From Adhaeretor mobilis (lineage in GTDB: Bacteria; Planctomycetota; Planctomycetia; Pirellulales; Lacipirellulaceae), in the NCBI RefSeq assembly GCF_007741515.1, contig NZ_CP036263.1:5505178-5569177 (forward strand): a DNA stretch of 64,000 bases, given 5' to 3'. Below the pieces are notes generated by a model. The model ran no database searches, had not been told where the DNA came from, and worked only from the letters and a program-made list of their open reading frames with translations. Shown here in pieces: positions 52,604 to 62,265 of this stretch (positions are counted from its first letter, which is position 1; each line of letters starts with the position of its first letter). The position numbers and the translations under genes are program-made.

Positions 52604-53503
52604 TCACGAAGGCGTGCCCACGGGAACTTCAACCGCTTCGAGTACGCGCTTCGTCGCTTCGGATTTATTCAACACATAATAGTGAATACCGGGCACGCCT
52701 GCTTCGAGCAGTTCGGCGGACTGTTTGGTGGCGAAATCCACACCAACTTCAAACTGTCCTGCCGGATCGTCTTCGTACTTCTCCAAGGCAGCAATGAAGT
52801 CGCTTGGCAGTTTAGCCCCACACAGACTGGCGATGCGCTGAATCTGTGCGCCGTTGGTTACCGGTAGCAGACCTGGAATGATCGGCGCAGTGATGCCTAG
52901 CTCTTCACACTTTTCGCGGAATCGGAAAAAGTCGGCATTGTCGTAGAACAGCTGCGTGATGATGGCATCGCCGCCCGCATCGACCTTGCGTTTGAGGTTT
53001 TCCAAGTCGGCGTCGGCGCTGGGCGCTTCTTGGTGTGTTTCCGGATAGCCGGCCACCAGGACTCCCATCTCGGGGAATTCGCCGCGAATGAATGCGACCA
53101 ACTCATTGGCGTACGAAAACCCATCAGCCACCGGCGTAAACTTGGTTTCGCCTTGGGGAGGATCGCCTCGCAGTGCCACGACATTCTCAATTCCCAAGCC
53201 TTGCGCGCGTTGCAGATAATCACGCAACTGGTCGCGGGTGCTGCCCACACAGGTCAAATGGGTAGCGACGGCTACGCCATGCTGTTTACGCACATCGCCG
53301 ATGATTTCCAGCGTGCGATTTTGTGTGGAACCACCAGCTCCATAGGTGCAGGTCACGTAGCTGGGCTTGAACTTCATGAGCTCCCTCACGTGGCCAGCTA
53401 GCGCGCGAACGCCACCGTCGGTTTTCGGAGGAAATAGTTCAAAGGAAAGCGCGAACCGACCGGGGCCGTAGGTATTGGACAGTGACATGTGGGAAGGTTG
53501 CAT
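52604..53503 (-). CDS. metF: Methylenetetrahydrofolate reductase
   Basis: 299 residues, the normal length. Motifs: FALSFELFPPKTDGG (the catalytic glutamate region), YVTCTYGAGGST, VATHLTCVGSTRDQL, VVALRGDPPQGE, FYDNADFFRFRE and GLLPVTN. The enzyme reduces methylenetetrahydrofolate to methyltetrahydrofolate for methionine synthesis, with FAD in a TIM barrel. An alternative start at 53488 (MSLSNTYGPG) is possible; neither has a strong ribosome binding site. No SAM or cobalamin riboswitch fold was recognised upstream. Supplies one-carbon units linked to the glycine cleavage system. Confidence 0.95.
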   Translation of the reverse strand: MQPSHMSLSNTYGPGRFALSFELFPPKTDGGVRALAGHVRELMKFKPSYVTCTYGAGGSTQNRTLEIIGDVRKQHGVAVATHLTCVGSTRDQLRDYLQRAQGLGIENVVALRGDPPQGETKFTPVADGFSYANELVAFIRGEFPEMGVLVAGYPETHQEAPSADADLENLKRKVDAGGDAIITQLFYDNADFFRFREKCEELGITAPIIPGLLPVTNGAQIQRIASLCGAKLPSDFIAALEKYEDDPAGQFEVGVDFATKQSAELLEAGVPGIHYYVLNKSEATKRVLEAVEVPVGTPS

Positions 53504-53678
53504 CGGGAACGGGGGAATGGGGAATACTGCACTTTAAGCCTACGGGCGATGGTCCGCAATCGCGTAGGCCGCTCAACAGGAGAACTGCCTAGGCGAATTT
53601 TGCACGCTCGCCGAATTACTGTAGAATGAAACTCCCACCTGCGTCCTAGGTATCCCCCTCCCCCCGACGCTCTTTGCC

Positions 53679-56015
53679 GTGCATATTCGCTGCTTCATTC
53701 TGTTTATTGCTTTTTCCGTGCCGCTTGTTGCGGAAGCACAGGAGAATCATCCGGCGCTAGAACCTCGTGCGGCGCGCGAGCATGTGCTGACTCCGCTGTT
53801 GGAAAGCCATTGCTACGACTGTCACTCCGGTGAAGAAGCCGAGGCCGGCGTGGCGCTCGATCAACTGAATGATGCGGGCCCTTTGCTCGGGGAGCGACGC
53901 ACTTGGCTGCGTGTGTTGAATCGCCTGCGTGACGGCTCGATGCCGCCCGAGGAGTACGACCAGCCCGCGGCCGACGAGCGGCAACAAGTTTCCGACTGGC
54001 TCGATGCGGAATTGCATTCACTCGATTGTAGCCAACCGCAAAGCCCTGGGCGTGTAACGTTGCGTAGGCTCAATCGTGCGGAGTATGCGAACACGGTCCG
54101 CGACTTGACCGGTGTGACCATTGATGTGCAAGAGATCTTCCCACGCGATGAACTGGGCTACGGGTTTGATAACAATGGCGATGTGCTATCACTCTCGCCA
54201 CTACTCCTTGAAAAGTACCTCGTCGCCGCAGAGCAAATCTCAGCCGAGGCGATTTCAGCTCCAGAGTCGATCCTCAAACCAAGTCGTCAGTACATGGCAG
54301 GACAATTGCGCGGCGGGCAATTGATCGCGGACAACACACGGCTGCTCAGTACCAACGGAGCCATCCAAGCCAAGGTCAACTTCCCGAAGCAAGGGCGTTA
54401 CTTCCTGCGCGTGCGCTGCTACGCCACGCAGGCTGGCGATACGAATGAACTGGCAGAGATGCGCGTTGAACTGGGTGGCCAAGCGCTGAGCGTGTTGGGA
54501 GTAGCCGCAGCTCAGGATGATCCGCACACGTACGTGATTCCTCTCGATGCGCAAAAGGGAAAGCAAACGGTATCGGTTAAATTCACTAACGACTTTTATC
54601 ATCCTGATGCAGTCGATGAATCGCGCCGCGATCGCAATCTATTCGTACTATCGCTGACCGTCGTGGGTCCCGTAGAAAAACAGAAAGTCGCCGCAGGCGA
54701 TACGCTGCTCACCTCAGCTCCAACTCCCGAGCAATGGAGGTCTCCTGATGCTTGGCAACCGGTGGTGCGAACGGAACTTTACGAACTCGTCTCAAAAGCC
54801 TTCCGCCGCCCAGCTACCGATGACGAAGTCAATCGCTACTTGAAACTTGTAGGCACCTCGCACGAACGCGGCGATTCCTACGGACGCGCGATGCAGACGG
54901 CACTGCAAGGAGTGCTCGTTTCCCCGAAGTTCCTCTTTCGTGACGAATCTCCGACGGATGGTGGCGTCGACAAAGATAAAAAATATCGACTCAACGACCA
55001 CCAACTGGCTACCCGGCTCAGTTACTTCCTTACGCTCAGTATGCCCGATCAGGAGATGCGACGACTTGCTGATCAAGGCAAGCTGTACGAACAGTTGCAT
55101 CAACAAGTCAATCGACTCTTGGAAGGTGATCGTAGCGATGCCTTCTTGCGCCACTTTGGAGAACAGTGGCTAGAAACGCGCCGGCTAGAGAATTTAGAGC
55201 GAGACAAGCAGGCATTTCCCGACTACGATCCGGCACTCGCCCAATCGATGCGCGACGAGACGTTCCTGTTTCTCCGCGATATGTTGAGTACCAACAAGCC
55301 GTTGAGCAGCTTGCTCTCTTCAGATGAGAGCTATCTCGACGCGCGCCTTGCCAAGCATTATGGCGTCGTGTGGCCCGTAGACGCGGCACCTGATTCCTTC
55401 CAACGGCTGCGCCTGCCAGAAGAGCGCCGCGGCGGGCTGCTCACGCAAGGGAGCGTGCTGTCAGTAGTTTCACTGGTGGATCGCACTTCACCCGTGCTGC
55501 GCGGCAAGTGGATTCTCGATCACTTACTCAACGATCCGCCGGCTGACCCTCCACCGGGGGTTTCCGATCTGGCTAAGCAGCCAGCGGGAGAAAAACCGCA
55601 GTCACTGCGCGCCCAACTGGAGCTTCACCGGGCGGATCCTGGCTGCGCAACCTGTCACATACGTATGGATCCGCTAGGGTTCGCCCTGGAGAACTTCGAT
55701 GCCCTGGGGGCCTACCGAGAACTTGAGAACAACCAGCCAATCGACGTCAGCGGCAAACTGCCCGACGGGCGTGAGCTTACCGGTGCACTAGGGCTGCAGG
55801 AGGTGTTGCTGGAAGACTTCGACGTCGTGCGCCGTGCTTTGGCCGCACAACTGCTGACCTACGCCCTGGGCCGCGGCTTAGAGTACCATGATGAGTGTGC
55901 CGTCAATGAGATTGCCGAGGCGACTAAGCAAAACGACGACAACCTAGCAGCGATGATTCACGCAGTGGTGGATAGCGCGCCATTCCAGCAACGTGAAGAT
56001 GTTGTGAGAGAATAA
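53679..56015 (+). CDS. DUF1592-family cytochrome-c-like secreted protein
   Basis: 778 residues from GTG 53679; a signal peptide (MHIRCFILFIAFSVPLVAEA). The domain order is typical: planctomycete cytochrome c-like heme motif CYDCH near 47, then DUF1587 (LRRLNRAEYANTVRDLTGV near 130), DUF1595 (ELVSKAFRRPATDDEVNRYL near 370), DUF1592 (DHQLATRLSYFLTLSMPDQE), DUF1588 (RGGLLTQGSVLSVVSLVDRTSP) with a second C-x-x-C-H (CATCH near 660), and DUF1585 at the end. It is presumably a periplasmic redox or heme protein; the biochemical role is unknown. It is followed by its usual DUF1552 partner after 48 bases, one operon. Confidence 0.92.
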   Translation: MHIRCFILFIAFSVPLVAEAQENHPALEPRAAREHVLTPLLESHCYDCHSGEEAEAGVALDQLNDAGPLLGERRTWLRVLNRLRDGSMPPEEYDQPAADERQQVSDWLDAELHSLDCSQPQSPGRVTLRRLNRAEYANTVRDLTGVTIDVQEIFPRDELGYGFDNNGDVLSLSPLLLEKYLVAAEQISAEAISAPESILKPSRQYMAGQLRGGQLIADNTRLLSTNGAIQAKVNFPKQGRYFLRVRCYATQAGDTNELAEMRVELGGQALSVLGVAAAQDDPHTYVIPLDAQKGKQTVSVKFTNDFYHPDAVDESRRDRNLFVLSLTVVGPVEKQKVAAGDTLLTSAPTPEQWRSPDAWQPVVRTELYELVSKAFRRPATDDEVNRYLKLVGTSHERGDSYGRAMQTALQGVLVSPKFLFRDESPTDGGVDKDKKYRLNDHQLATRLSYFLTLSMPDQEMRRLADQGKLYEQLHQQVNRLLEGDRSDAFLRHFGEQWLETRRLENLERDKQAFPDYDPALAQSMRDETFLFLRDMLSTNKPLSSLLSSDESYLDARLAKHYGVVWPVDAAPDSFQRLRLPEERRGGLLTQGSVLSVVSLVDRTSPVLRGKWILDHLLNDPPADPPPGVSDLAKQPAGEKPQSLRAQLELHRADPGCATCHIRMDPLGFALENFDALGAYRELENNQPIDVSGKLPDGRELTGALGLQEVLLEDFDVVRRALAAQLLTYALGRGLEYHDECAVNEIAEATKQNDDNLAAMIHAVVDSAPFQQREDVVRE

Positions 56016-56063
56016 ACCCAGCGAGATCCCCGCCCCGAGCCGAACACAACCAAGTGAATTGCT

Positions 56064-57449
56064 ATGAACAACCCACCGCAATACGACCAAGCAACCCGGC
56101 GCAGCTTTCTTAAGGGACTCAGCCTGCGCGGGCTTGGCACGGCGCTCGCTTTGCCGTTCTTGCCAAGCACGTTGCCTCGCAACCTGTGGGCAGCTACCAG
56201 TGCAGCGAAGGCGCCTGTGCGCATGGCTTTCATGTTCATTCCCAACGGTGCGAACATGGCAGCGTGGACGCCCGAGAGTGAAGGCGCAGACTTTCGCTGG
56301 TCGGAAACGCTCAAACCGCTCGCTCCGTTACGCAGCAAAGTGCAGGTGATTTCAGGCCTCGCCAACGACGCCGGTTGGGCTCATGGGGATGGGGCCGGCG
56401 ATCATGCCCGCAACGCTTCAACGTTTCTCACAGGAATGCACCCAGAGAAAACTGACGGCAAGGGAATTCGTGTGGGCGTGTCAGTCGATCAACTTGCCGC
56501 TCAGCACTTTGCGGAAAGCACACGGTTTGCCTCGCTCGAACTGGGCGTCGAGAAGGGTCGCAATACCGGGCGTTGCGACAGCGGCTATAGCTGTGCGTAC
56601 TCAAATAATATTTCCTGGCGAACGCCCAACACGCCAACGATGCAGGAAACCAACCCCCAGTTGGTGTTCGATCGCTTATTCAGCTCCGGCAAACCGGCTG
56701 AACAGGCGCAGTCGCGGCATATCCGCCAAGCGCAACGCCGCAGCGTTCTCGACTTGGTTCAAGAAGATGCTAGAGCGCTACAGCGAAACCTCAGCGGTGC
56801 CGATCGACACAAGCTGGCAGAGTATCTCGACGGCGTGCGCGAGGTAGAGACTCGCGTTCGCTCGGCCCAAGTCTTGCGAAAAGGCGACTGGACCGGCGAC
56901 GGCTTCGAACGCCCCGCCGGGGTACCGGAAGATTACGCGGAGCACTTGCGATTAATGACCGACATGCTCGTGCTCGCATTTCAAACGGACATGACCCGCG
57001 TCGGCACGCTTATGTTCGGCCGCGCGGGGAGCAATATCAATTACGAACCTATCGGCGTGCGGCAAGGGCACCACATCCTATCGCACCACAAGAACGATGC
57101 GGCCAACCTCAAGCAGATTGCGCAGATTAACAAGTATCACGTCGAACAACTCGCCTACTTCTTGAAGCGCCTCGATTCGATTGCCGACGGCGCTGGCACG
57201 CTGCTCGACCAGTCGCTAGTCGTTTATGGCAGTGGCATTAGCGACGGCAATCGCCACAATCACGACGACTTGCCGATCGTCGTGGCAGGTGGCGGAGGGG
57301 CGACTGATGGCAGCATCGTGCGCGGCGGAACGCATCGCCGCTTCAAGCCGAAAACGCCGCTTATGAACTTGCACTTGAGCCTGCTGCAGAAAGCCGGCGT
57401 GCCGGCTACGCAGGTGGCCGACAGCACAGGTGCGTTGCCGTTGGTGTGA
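56064..57449 (+). CDS. DUF1552-family protein with Tat-like signal
   Basis: 461 residues. The N-terminus ATRRSFLKGLSLRGLGTALA is a twin-arginine signal (RRSFLK). DUF1552 proteins resemble DUF1501/sulfatase-like alkaline-phosphatase-fold proteins; visible signatures are RMAFMFIPNGANM, GDHARNASTFLTG, NISWRTPNTPT, LMFGRAGSNINY and VYGSGISDGNRHNHDDLPIV. It is secreted folded and presumably works with the DUF1592 protein encoded upstream; function unknown. Confidence 0.92.
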   Translation: MNNPPQYDQATRRSFLKGLSLRGLGTALALPFLPSTLPRNLWAATSAAKAPVRMAFMFIPNGANMAAWTPESEGADFRWSETLKPLAPLRSKVQVISGLANDAGWAHGDGAGDHARNASTFLTGMHPEKTDGKGIRVGVSVDQLAAQHFAESTRFASLELGVEKGRNTGRCDSGYSCAYSNNISWRTPNTPTMQETNPQLVFDRLFSSGKPAEQAQSRHIRQAQRRSVLDLVQEDARALQRNLSGADRHKLAEYLDGVREVETRVRSAQVLRKGDWTGDGFERPAGVPEDYAEHLRLMTDMLVLAFQTDMTRVGTLMFGRAGSNINYEPIGVRQGHHILSHHKNDAANLKQIAQINKYHVEQLAYFLKRLDSIADGAGTLLDQSLVVYGSGISDGNRHNHDDLPIVVAGGGGATDGSIVRGGTHRRFKPKTPLMNLHLSLLQKAGVPATQVADSTGALPLV

Positions 57450-57668
57450 TGTGGCGATCCTCCAAAACACCACACAACTCTTCCCAGATTGCCATCGCCG
57501 CCGCCCGAAGAAACTTGTTTCCCGGTGGTTTGGGCGTCGCGGAATACGCCAATTCCGCTATAATCGCCGGTTCTTGGATTGGCAAGGATGTCGCTCCGCG
57601 ATTCCGATGCTAGTCGAATTCAAACAGTAGCCACCCAACTCGAAGTCTCCCCCCTCGGAAGCCTCGCC

Positions 57669-59876
57669 ATGAGCCAAACGCAACTCCCCTCCACCACCGC
57701 ATCGAATCTTGAACGCACGAACTGGACCGAAATCACTCCGCAGGCCTTGTACGACAAGTGCATGACCCTCGCCCGCAACTTGTGGTGGAGTTGGCACCCC
57801 GAGGTGATCAATCTGTTCCGCGATCTCGATCCCGTGCGCTGGCGTCAACTCGATCACAGCCCCATCGCGTTGCTTTCGGAAATGACCCCCGATCAGGTAT
57901 CTCAACGGGCCAACGAAATGGTGCTCTACACACGCATCAATCAGGCCCATCGCCGATTGAAAGATTATCTGGCAGATGAACGAAGCACTTGGGGCGCTCG
58001 CAATGCAGGCGTGCTTGGTTCACACCCGGTCGCTTATTTCTCTGCCGAGTTTGGCATTCACGAGTCGGCACCCATCTACAGTGGTGGTTTGGGCGTGCTC
58101 TCGGGCGATCACATCAAGAGCGCCAGCGGACTGGGCGTGCCGCTCGTTGCAATTGGCCTGTTCTACGACCAAGGATACTTCAAGCAGCATCTCAACTCGG
58201 AAGGCCTGCAAGAGGAAGAGTATCTCGACACCAAGGTCGAAAACTTGCCCATGGAGCAAGCGCGCTGTCCTGAGGGCAAGCCGATCACCGTCGAAGTGAA
58301 AACTCGCGGGGAATCAATCTTCGCGAAGCTTTGGAAAATGAATGTCGGCCGCATCTCGCTTTACTTGTTGGATTGCGACGTGGAAGGCAACAGCCCGGAA
58401 GATCGCGAACTCACGTCCCGCTTGTACGGTGGCGACACACGTACACGCATTCGCCAGGAACTGGTCCTCGGCGTGGGCGGCGTTCGGGCACTTCGTGAGT
58501 TGGGCATCAAGCCGGGCGTCTATCACCTCAACGAAGGCCACAGCGGCTTCGCTCCGCTGGAAGTCATTCGCGAACGCATGGTAGACGACGGCCTCGTCTT
58601 CGACGAAGCACTCCGCGAAGTCGCCTCGCACACCGTGTTCACAACGCACACACCTGTGCCGGCCGGTCACGATCGTTTCGACGGCAAGCTCATCGAAGAG
58701 CATCTCGGCCCACTCCGCGAGAAGCTGGGTATCTCTTACGATCAACTCATGGGCCTGGGGCGTGTCGAACCCCAGAACGAAGGGGAAACCTTCTGCATGA
58801 CGGTCATCGGCTTGAAACTTTCTCGCCGCGCCAACGCCGTCAGCTCCCTCCATGGGCAAGTCTCCCGGCGCATGTGGGCCCACCTCTGGCCATGGCGCGT
58901 GGAAGAGGAAGTTCCCATCGGGCACATCACCAACGGCGTGCATATCCCCAGTTGGTTGGCCTACCCCATGCACATGTTGTACGACAAATACTTCGAGAAC
59001 GACTGGGTCAAGAACATGGGCAACCCAGACACCTGGCAGCCCATTTTTGATGTCGATCCGGGTGAGCTTTGGGAAACGCACAACGCCCTGAAGGCTCGCT
59101 GTATAGAGTTCGTGCGCCGCCGCGTAAGCCGTCAGTGCCGGCGCCGCAACGAGGACGAATCCATCGTCGAAGCCTCGCGCAACATCCTCGACCCCAACGC
59201 GCTGACAATCGGTTTCGCGCGTCGGTTTGCCACGTACAAACGGGCCGACCTCTTCATGCAAGACTTGGATCGCTTGGCGAAGATCGTGAACGACGAGAAT
59301 CGCCCCGTGCAGTTCATCTTCGCCGGCAAGGCCCACCCGGCCGACGAGCCTGGCAAGAAGCTCATCCAGGGAATTGCCAACCTCCGGCACGATCCTCGCT
59401 TTGCTGGCCGTGTCGTATTCGTCGAAGACTACGATATCAACGTAGGTCGGCACTTGGTGCAGGGCGTCGATGTGTGGTTGAACAACCCGCGTCGCCCGCT
59501 GGAAGCCTCCGGCACCAGTGGAGAGAAAGTCGTCCTCAACGGCGGATTGAACTTCTCCGTCTTAGACGGTTGGTGGGCGGAAGCCTACAACGGCAAGAAC
59601 GGTTTCGCCATCGGCCACGGCACTTCCCACGCCAACGTAGAGACGGGCGACGAGCGCGACGGCGAGCACTTAATGCAGGTGCTGGAGAACGAAGTCATCC
59701 CGCTCTTCTACGACCGCGATGCCGACGGCCTGCCCCTTGGCTGGATCGAGCACATGGCCAACAGCATCGCCACCCTCGCAGCCCGCTTTAGCGCGCATCG
59801 CATGGTGACTGACTACGTTGAGAAAGCGTACCTAGTTGCCGCCGGCGGCGTGAGCTCGGATATGAGCGTGCGGTAA
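57669..59876 (+). CDS. glgP: Alpha-glucan (glycogen) phosphorylase
   Basis: 735 residues from ATG 57669 (MSQTQLPSTTASNLERTNWT); the frame is open to 57579. It belongs to the shorter, bacterial/archaeal-type alpha-glucan phosphorylases (DUF3417 N-terminus: ALYDKCMTLARNLWWSWHPE). YFSAEFGIHESAPIYSGGLG marks the substrate site, VYHLNEGHSGF and TTHTPVPAGHDRF the central domain, ITNGVHIPSWL and IGFARRFATYKRADL the second GT35 domain, and EASGTSGEKVVLNGGLNFSV the PLP-lysine region. It releases glucose-1-phosphate from glycogen. Monocistronic. Confidence 0.94.
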   Translation: MSQTQLPSTTASNLERTNWTEITPQALYDKCMTLARNLWWSWHPEVINLFRDLDPVRWRQLDHSPIALLSEMTPDQVSQRANEMVLYTRINQAHRRLKDYLADERSTWGARNAGVLGSHPVAYFSAEFGIHESAPIYSGGLGVLSGDHIKSASGLGVPLVAIGLFYDQGYFKQHLNSEGLQEEEYLDTKVENLPMEQARCPEGKPITVEVKTRGESIFAKLWKMNVGRISLYLLDCDVEGNSPEDRELTSRLYGGDTRTRIRQELVLGVGGVRALRELGIKPGVYHLNEGHSGFAPLEVIRERMVDDGLVFDEALREVASHTVFTTHTPVPAGHDRFDGKLIEEHLGPLREKLGISYDQLMGLGRVEPQNEGETFCMTVIGLKLSRRANAVSSLHGQVSRRMWAHLWPWRVEEEVPIGHITNGVHIPSWLAYPMHMLYDKYFENDWVKNMGNPDTWQPIFDVDPGELWETHNALKARCIEFVRRRVSRQCRRRNEDESIVEASRNILDPNALTIGFARRFATYKRADLFMQDLDRLAKIVNDENRPVQFIFAGKAHPADEPGKKLIQGIANLRHDPRFAGRVVFVEDYDINVGRHLVQGVDVWLNNPRRPLEASGTSGEKVVLNGGLNFSVLDGWWAEAYNGKNGFAIGHGTSHANVETGDERDGEHLMQVLENEVIPLFYDRDADGLPLGWIEHMANSIATLAARFSAHRMVTDYVEKAYLVAAGGVSSDMSVR

Positions 59877-60299
59877 CGACTTGCTCAGTGAAGCTCTCCC
59901 GAGCCGACAGCCGCAGGACGTCGTGTAGACTCCAGATGGGGTAGACTCCAGACAACGCACCCGACTGCCAACGCTCCTCGGCTCGGGTTCGCTGCTGCCT
60001 ACTATTGGGTAGTGCTTCGCTGTGTCGCCGCCACCCGGATTCTCGAGTGTGGGAAATCTTAAGGGCCCAAGGTTTAGAACCACAAAGAACACGAAGATCA
60101 CAAAAACTCTGCTCGCCAGAATCACCTATCCACGCTAGAGATGCCTAGATTTTCGGAATCGCGTGAAACTCATTTTTTTGCGATCTTCGTGTTCTTTGTG
60201 TTCTTAGTGGTTAAGAAATAGTCTTGCCAGAAAGTATTGCCAGACACGCATTCTCAAGCAGCTTGACTTCTTAGCCTAAATAGTGTACACACGTACATT
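59877..60299. other. Intergenic region
   Basis: 420 bases without a supported gene. It holds the inverted repeat at 60078-60212; the promoter of the XRE-type gene should lie in 60213-60299, where ATAGTGTACACACGTACATT at 60280 contains GTGTACAC, a dyad that could be an operator for the regulator. Confidence 0.45.
60078..60212. repeat. AACCACAAAGAACACGAAG inverted repeat
   Basis: AACCACAAAGAACACGAAGA at the left pairs with TCTTCGTGTTCTTTGTGTTC...GTGGTT at the right, about 30 bases per arm and 65 bases apart. This sequence type is a widespread intergenic hairpin in unrelated bacteria. Confidence 0.8.
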
Positions 60300-60896
60300 A
60301 TGGCGATCCCTGCTCACTCTTCCCCGCCGCCCGCGATCTACGACTCCCCACGCGGCACGCTCGATTCCCCTCGCGGCACGCTCTACGGGGCGAATGTGCG
60401 GCGCTTGATGGCCCGCTTCAACATGACCTTGGCCGAGGTGGTCGAGGCTACTGGGCTGGATGAACGCACGCTGCGCAGCATCCTCCGCGAGAAAACCCGC
60501 CCGCATGCGCGCACGCTCCACAAGCTGGCCACCGGCCTGGGCGTCACGACCGACGAGCTCTTTCGCGAGCCATCCCGCGCTGCTCAGCAGTCAATTCAAA
60601 AAGGCCAATTGCAGCGCGCAGCATTCAATCGGGCCACCAACCCCACAGCCGTCGCTACCGTCGAGCGCCACCCGGAAATCTTCGCCGATTGGAACGAGCA
60701 AGACCTCGCCGAGCTGTGCAGCCACCGAGGCGTCGGCGGCGAACTCACCGAAGCGGGCACGCTCGCCACCGCCCAAGCAATGAACGAGCGCCGCGAGCTC
60801 CTCAACCGCGCAGCCCTGCTCCTAGAAACCGACCAAGCGGACTTGCTGCGCGAATTCATCGCGATGCTCTACAAACGGGCGAGCGTGGAGAGTTAA
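60300..60896 (+). CDS. XRE-family HTH regulator
   Basis: 198 residues. The start has a short duplication (YDSPRGTLDSPRGTLYGANV, DSPRGTL twice). An XRE/Cro-type helix-turn-helix spans about 30-90 (VRRLMARFNMTLAEVVEATG, LDERTLRSIL, LHKLATGLGVTTDELF). The rest is helical with no ligand domain. It resembles phage or accessory-module repressors; the dyad GTGTACAC in its promoter may be its operator. It converges on a capsid-like operon, which suggests it regulates that module, but this is inference. Confidence 0.85.
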   Translation: MAIPAHSSPPPAIYDSPRGTLDSPRGTLYGANVRRLMARFNMTLAEVVEATGLDERTLRSILREKTRPHARTLHKLATGLGVTTDELFREPSRAAQQSIQKGQLQRAAFNRATNPTAVATVERHPEIFADWNEQDLAELCSHRGVGGELTEAGTLATAQAMNERRELLNRAALLLETDQADLLREFIAMLYKRASVES

Positions 60897-60905
60897 GGAT
60901 GTTAA

Positions 60906-60937
60906 CCTCGTTCCCACGCAGGAGCGTGGGAACGAGG
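60906..60937. terminator. Perfect hairpin CCTCGTTCCCACGC, copy 1
   Basis: CCTCGTTCCCACGC-AGGA-GCGTGGGAACGAGG: 14 base pairs, 4-base loop, ten bases after the XRE stop. A second copy with another loop is at 63713. Probably a terminator or dispersed palindrome. Confidence 0.75.
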
Positions 60938-60998
60938 ATCGACTGGATAAGAAACACTCATCTCGTAAATCCAGTCGATCCAGTAATCCGGTCCAACC

Positions 60999-61643
60999 TC
61001 ACCCCTCTTCCCGCACCACCGTTGCCACAGGCAGCACGTCGATCCGCTCCGCCTGCTCCAGCTTCTCCAACCAGTAGACCGTGCCGTCTTCGCCCACGAG
61101 CCGATCTTCGGGCTCCAGTTCGATCGCGCCGCCGAAGAGTATTTCCAAGCGCGTCGTGCTTGTCGGCGGTGTGGCCGTGCGATCGACGAGGGTTTCCACC
61201 GGCTGAATTCTCACCGGCACAGCCGTTGCGATGTACGTCCAGCTTTCGATCTCCAGCTCGCCTTCGTTGTCGACCCACACGGCCCGCTCTACGTCGACGC
61301 GGTCGCTCAGCCCGTAGGCGATGCGCAGCTCGCGCGTTTCGCATTCCCACAGGCCAACCGCCTCCAGTTGCTTGCTCGCAAGAATCGTCCAGCGATGCCC
61401 GAGCCCATCCACCAGCACGTCGCCCAGTGTCGGCTTGGCATCGCCCGCGGGGAAGACAAATCGCCAGAGCGCATCAGCAGCGGTCGCAGCACCGGCACTG
61501 GGCGCGGCTTCAGTCGTTGTGAATGTGTAGCGCCGCGCCGCAGCAATGGCCGTCGTGCTGGGAGAATCGTTTCGCGCGAGCGTCAACGGCTCCAGAAAAT
61601 CGACAACCGTTGCAAAATCATCGGTCAGATCGAGGTCAATCAT
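60999..61643 (-). CDS. Hypothetical virion-type protein, last gene of capsid-like operon
   Basis: 214 residues. No signal peptide or membrane segment; beta-rich with GDVLVDGLGHRWTILASKQ and RLVGEDGTVYWLEKLEQAER, a pattern like head-tail joining/connector proteins, but this is a weak analogy. It overlaps the upstream gene by 4 bases (ATGA), typical of packed phage operons. Confidence 0.6.
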   Translation of the reverse strand: MIDLDLTDDFATVVDFLEPLTLARNDSPSTTAIAAARRYTFTTTEAAPSAGAATAADALWRFVFPAGDAKPTLGDVLVDGLGHRWTILASKQLEAVGLWECETRELRIAYGLSDRVDVERAVWVDNEGELEIESWTYIATAVPVRIQPVETLVDRTATPPTSTTRLEILFGGAIELEPEDRLVGEDGTVYWLEKLEQAERIDVLPVATVVREEG

Positions 61644-61867
61644 CCGGTCGTTCCTTCCGTGCGAATCTCAAAAGGCTGGCACTCGACGAGTTTGCGATCG
61701 CACCAGTCCACAGTGCGTTCGAGCGTTTCGATATACTCGCTCCACAGCACGCGCTGCCCGTCAAGCCAATACGTCGGCTTCGGGTTGGCGCGCAACTCGA
61801 TGAGCTGGGCGAGCGTTTGCGTGCGAATAGTTGCCAGCTGTTCTTGGGTGGTCGTTTCGTCAGCCAT
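61640..61867 (-). CDS. Small hypothetical protein, 75 aa
   Basis: ATG 61867 (MADETTTQEQLATIRTQTLA). A helical protein; YWLDGQRVLWSEYIETLERT is the only distinct segment. Its start overlaps the stop of the upstream gene (TAATG) and its end overlaps the next start, so it is translated as part of the operon. Confidence 0.68.
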   Translation of the reverse strand: MADETTTQEQLATIRTQTLAQLIELRANPKPTYWLDGQRVLWSEYIETLERTVDWCDRKLVECQPFEIRTEGTTG

Positions 61868-62265
61868 TAGAGGCACCTCAGTTCAAAGCGAAAGACAATG
61901 GGCTGCCCAGTCACCGGGGTCAGTTCGTAACGCACCTGGTAGACAGCGCCTGCCGCGGGGAAAGCCGAATCGGTAGAAATATCGATCTCATGTCGGAAGT
62001 TGTAGCCTGTTTCATCGATACTCCAGGGCGCACCGGTTTGCAACGTGTCGAAAATCACGTCCGCGATCACGAGCGCCTGCCCATCGTGCCCCGTCACCAC
62101 CGACTGCGTTGCCGGATCGCGCGGGTCGATTTGAAAGATGGAATACTCGGCTGCCGTTAGCGAGCTCTGCGTGACCGGCGAGTCGTCCGCATCGACGATC
62201 CGCGCCAGCAGCGTTGCCGTACCGTCGCGAAAGACCGCTCCGGGAATATCTCGTGCGTTGGACAT
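61867..62265 (-). CDS. Hypothetical virion-type protein, 132 aa
   Basis: ATG 62265. Beta-rich: GTATLLARIVDADDSPVTQS, then YSIFQIDPRD and YQVRYELTPVTGQPIVFRFE, like an Ig-like or baseplate domain. Its start overlaps the upstream stop (TAATG). No family recognised with certainty. Confidence 0.65.
   Translation of the reverse strand: MSNARDIPGAVFRDGTATLLARIVDADDSPVTQSSLTAAEYSIFQIDPRDPATQSVVTGHDGQALVIADVIFDTLQTGAPWSIDETGYNFRHEIDISTDSAFPAAGAVYQVRYELTPVTGQPIVFRFELRCL

Noticed and set aside
53504-53678. Riboswitch upstream of metF
   Set aside because: No SAM- or cobalamin-type conserved core was recognised in the 175 bases between metF and the divergent DUF1592 gene.
58314-59453. 379-codon open frame on the minus strand opposite glgP
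   Set aside because: It lies wholly within the phosphorylase gene, has no family motif and reflects the GC-biased codon pattern of the sense gene.
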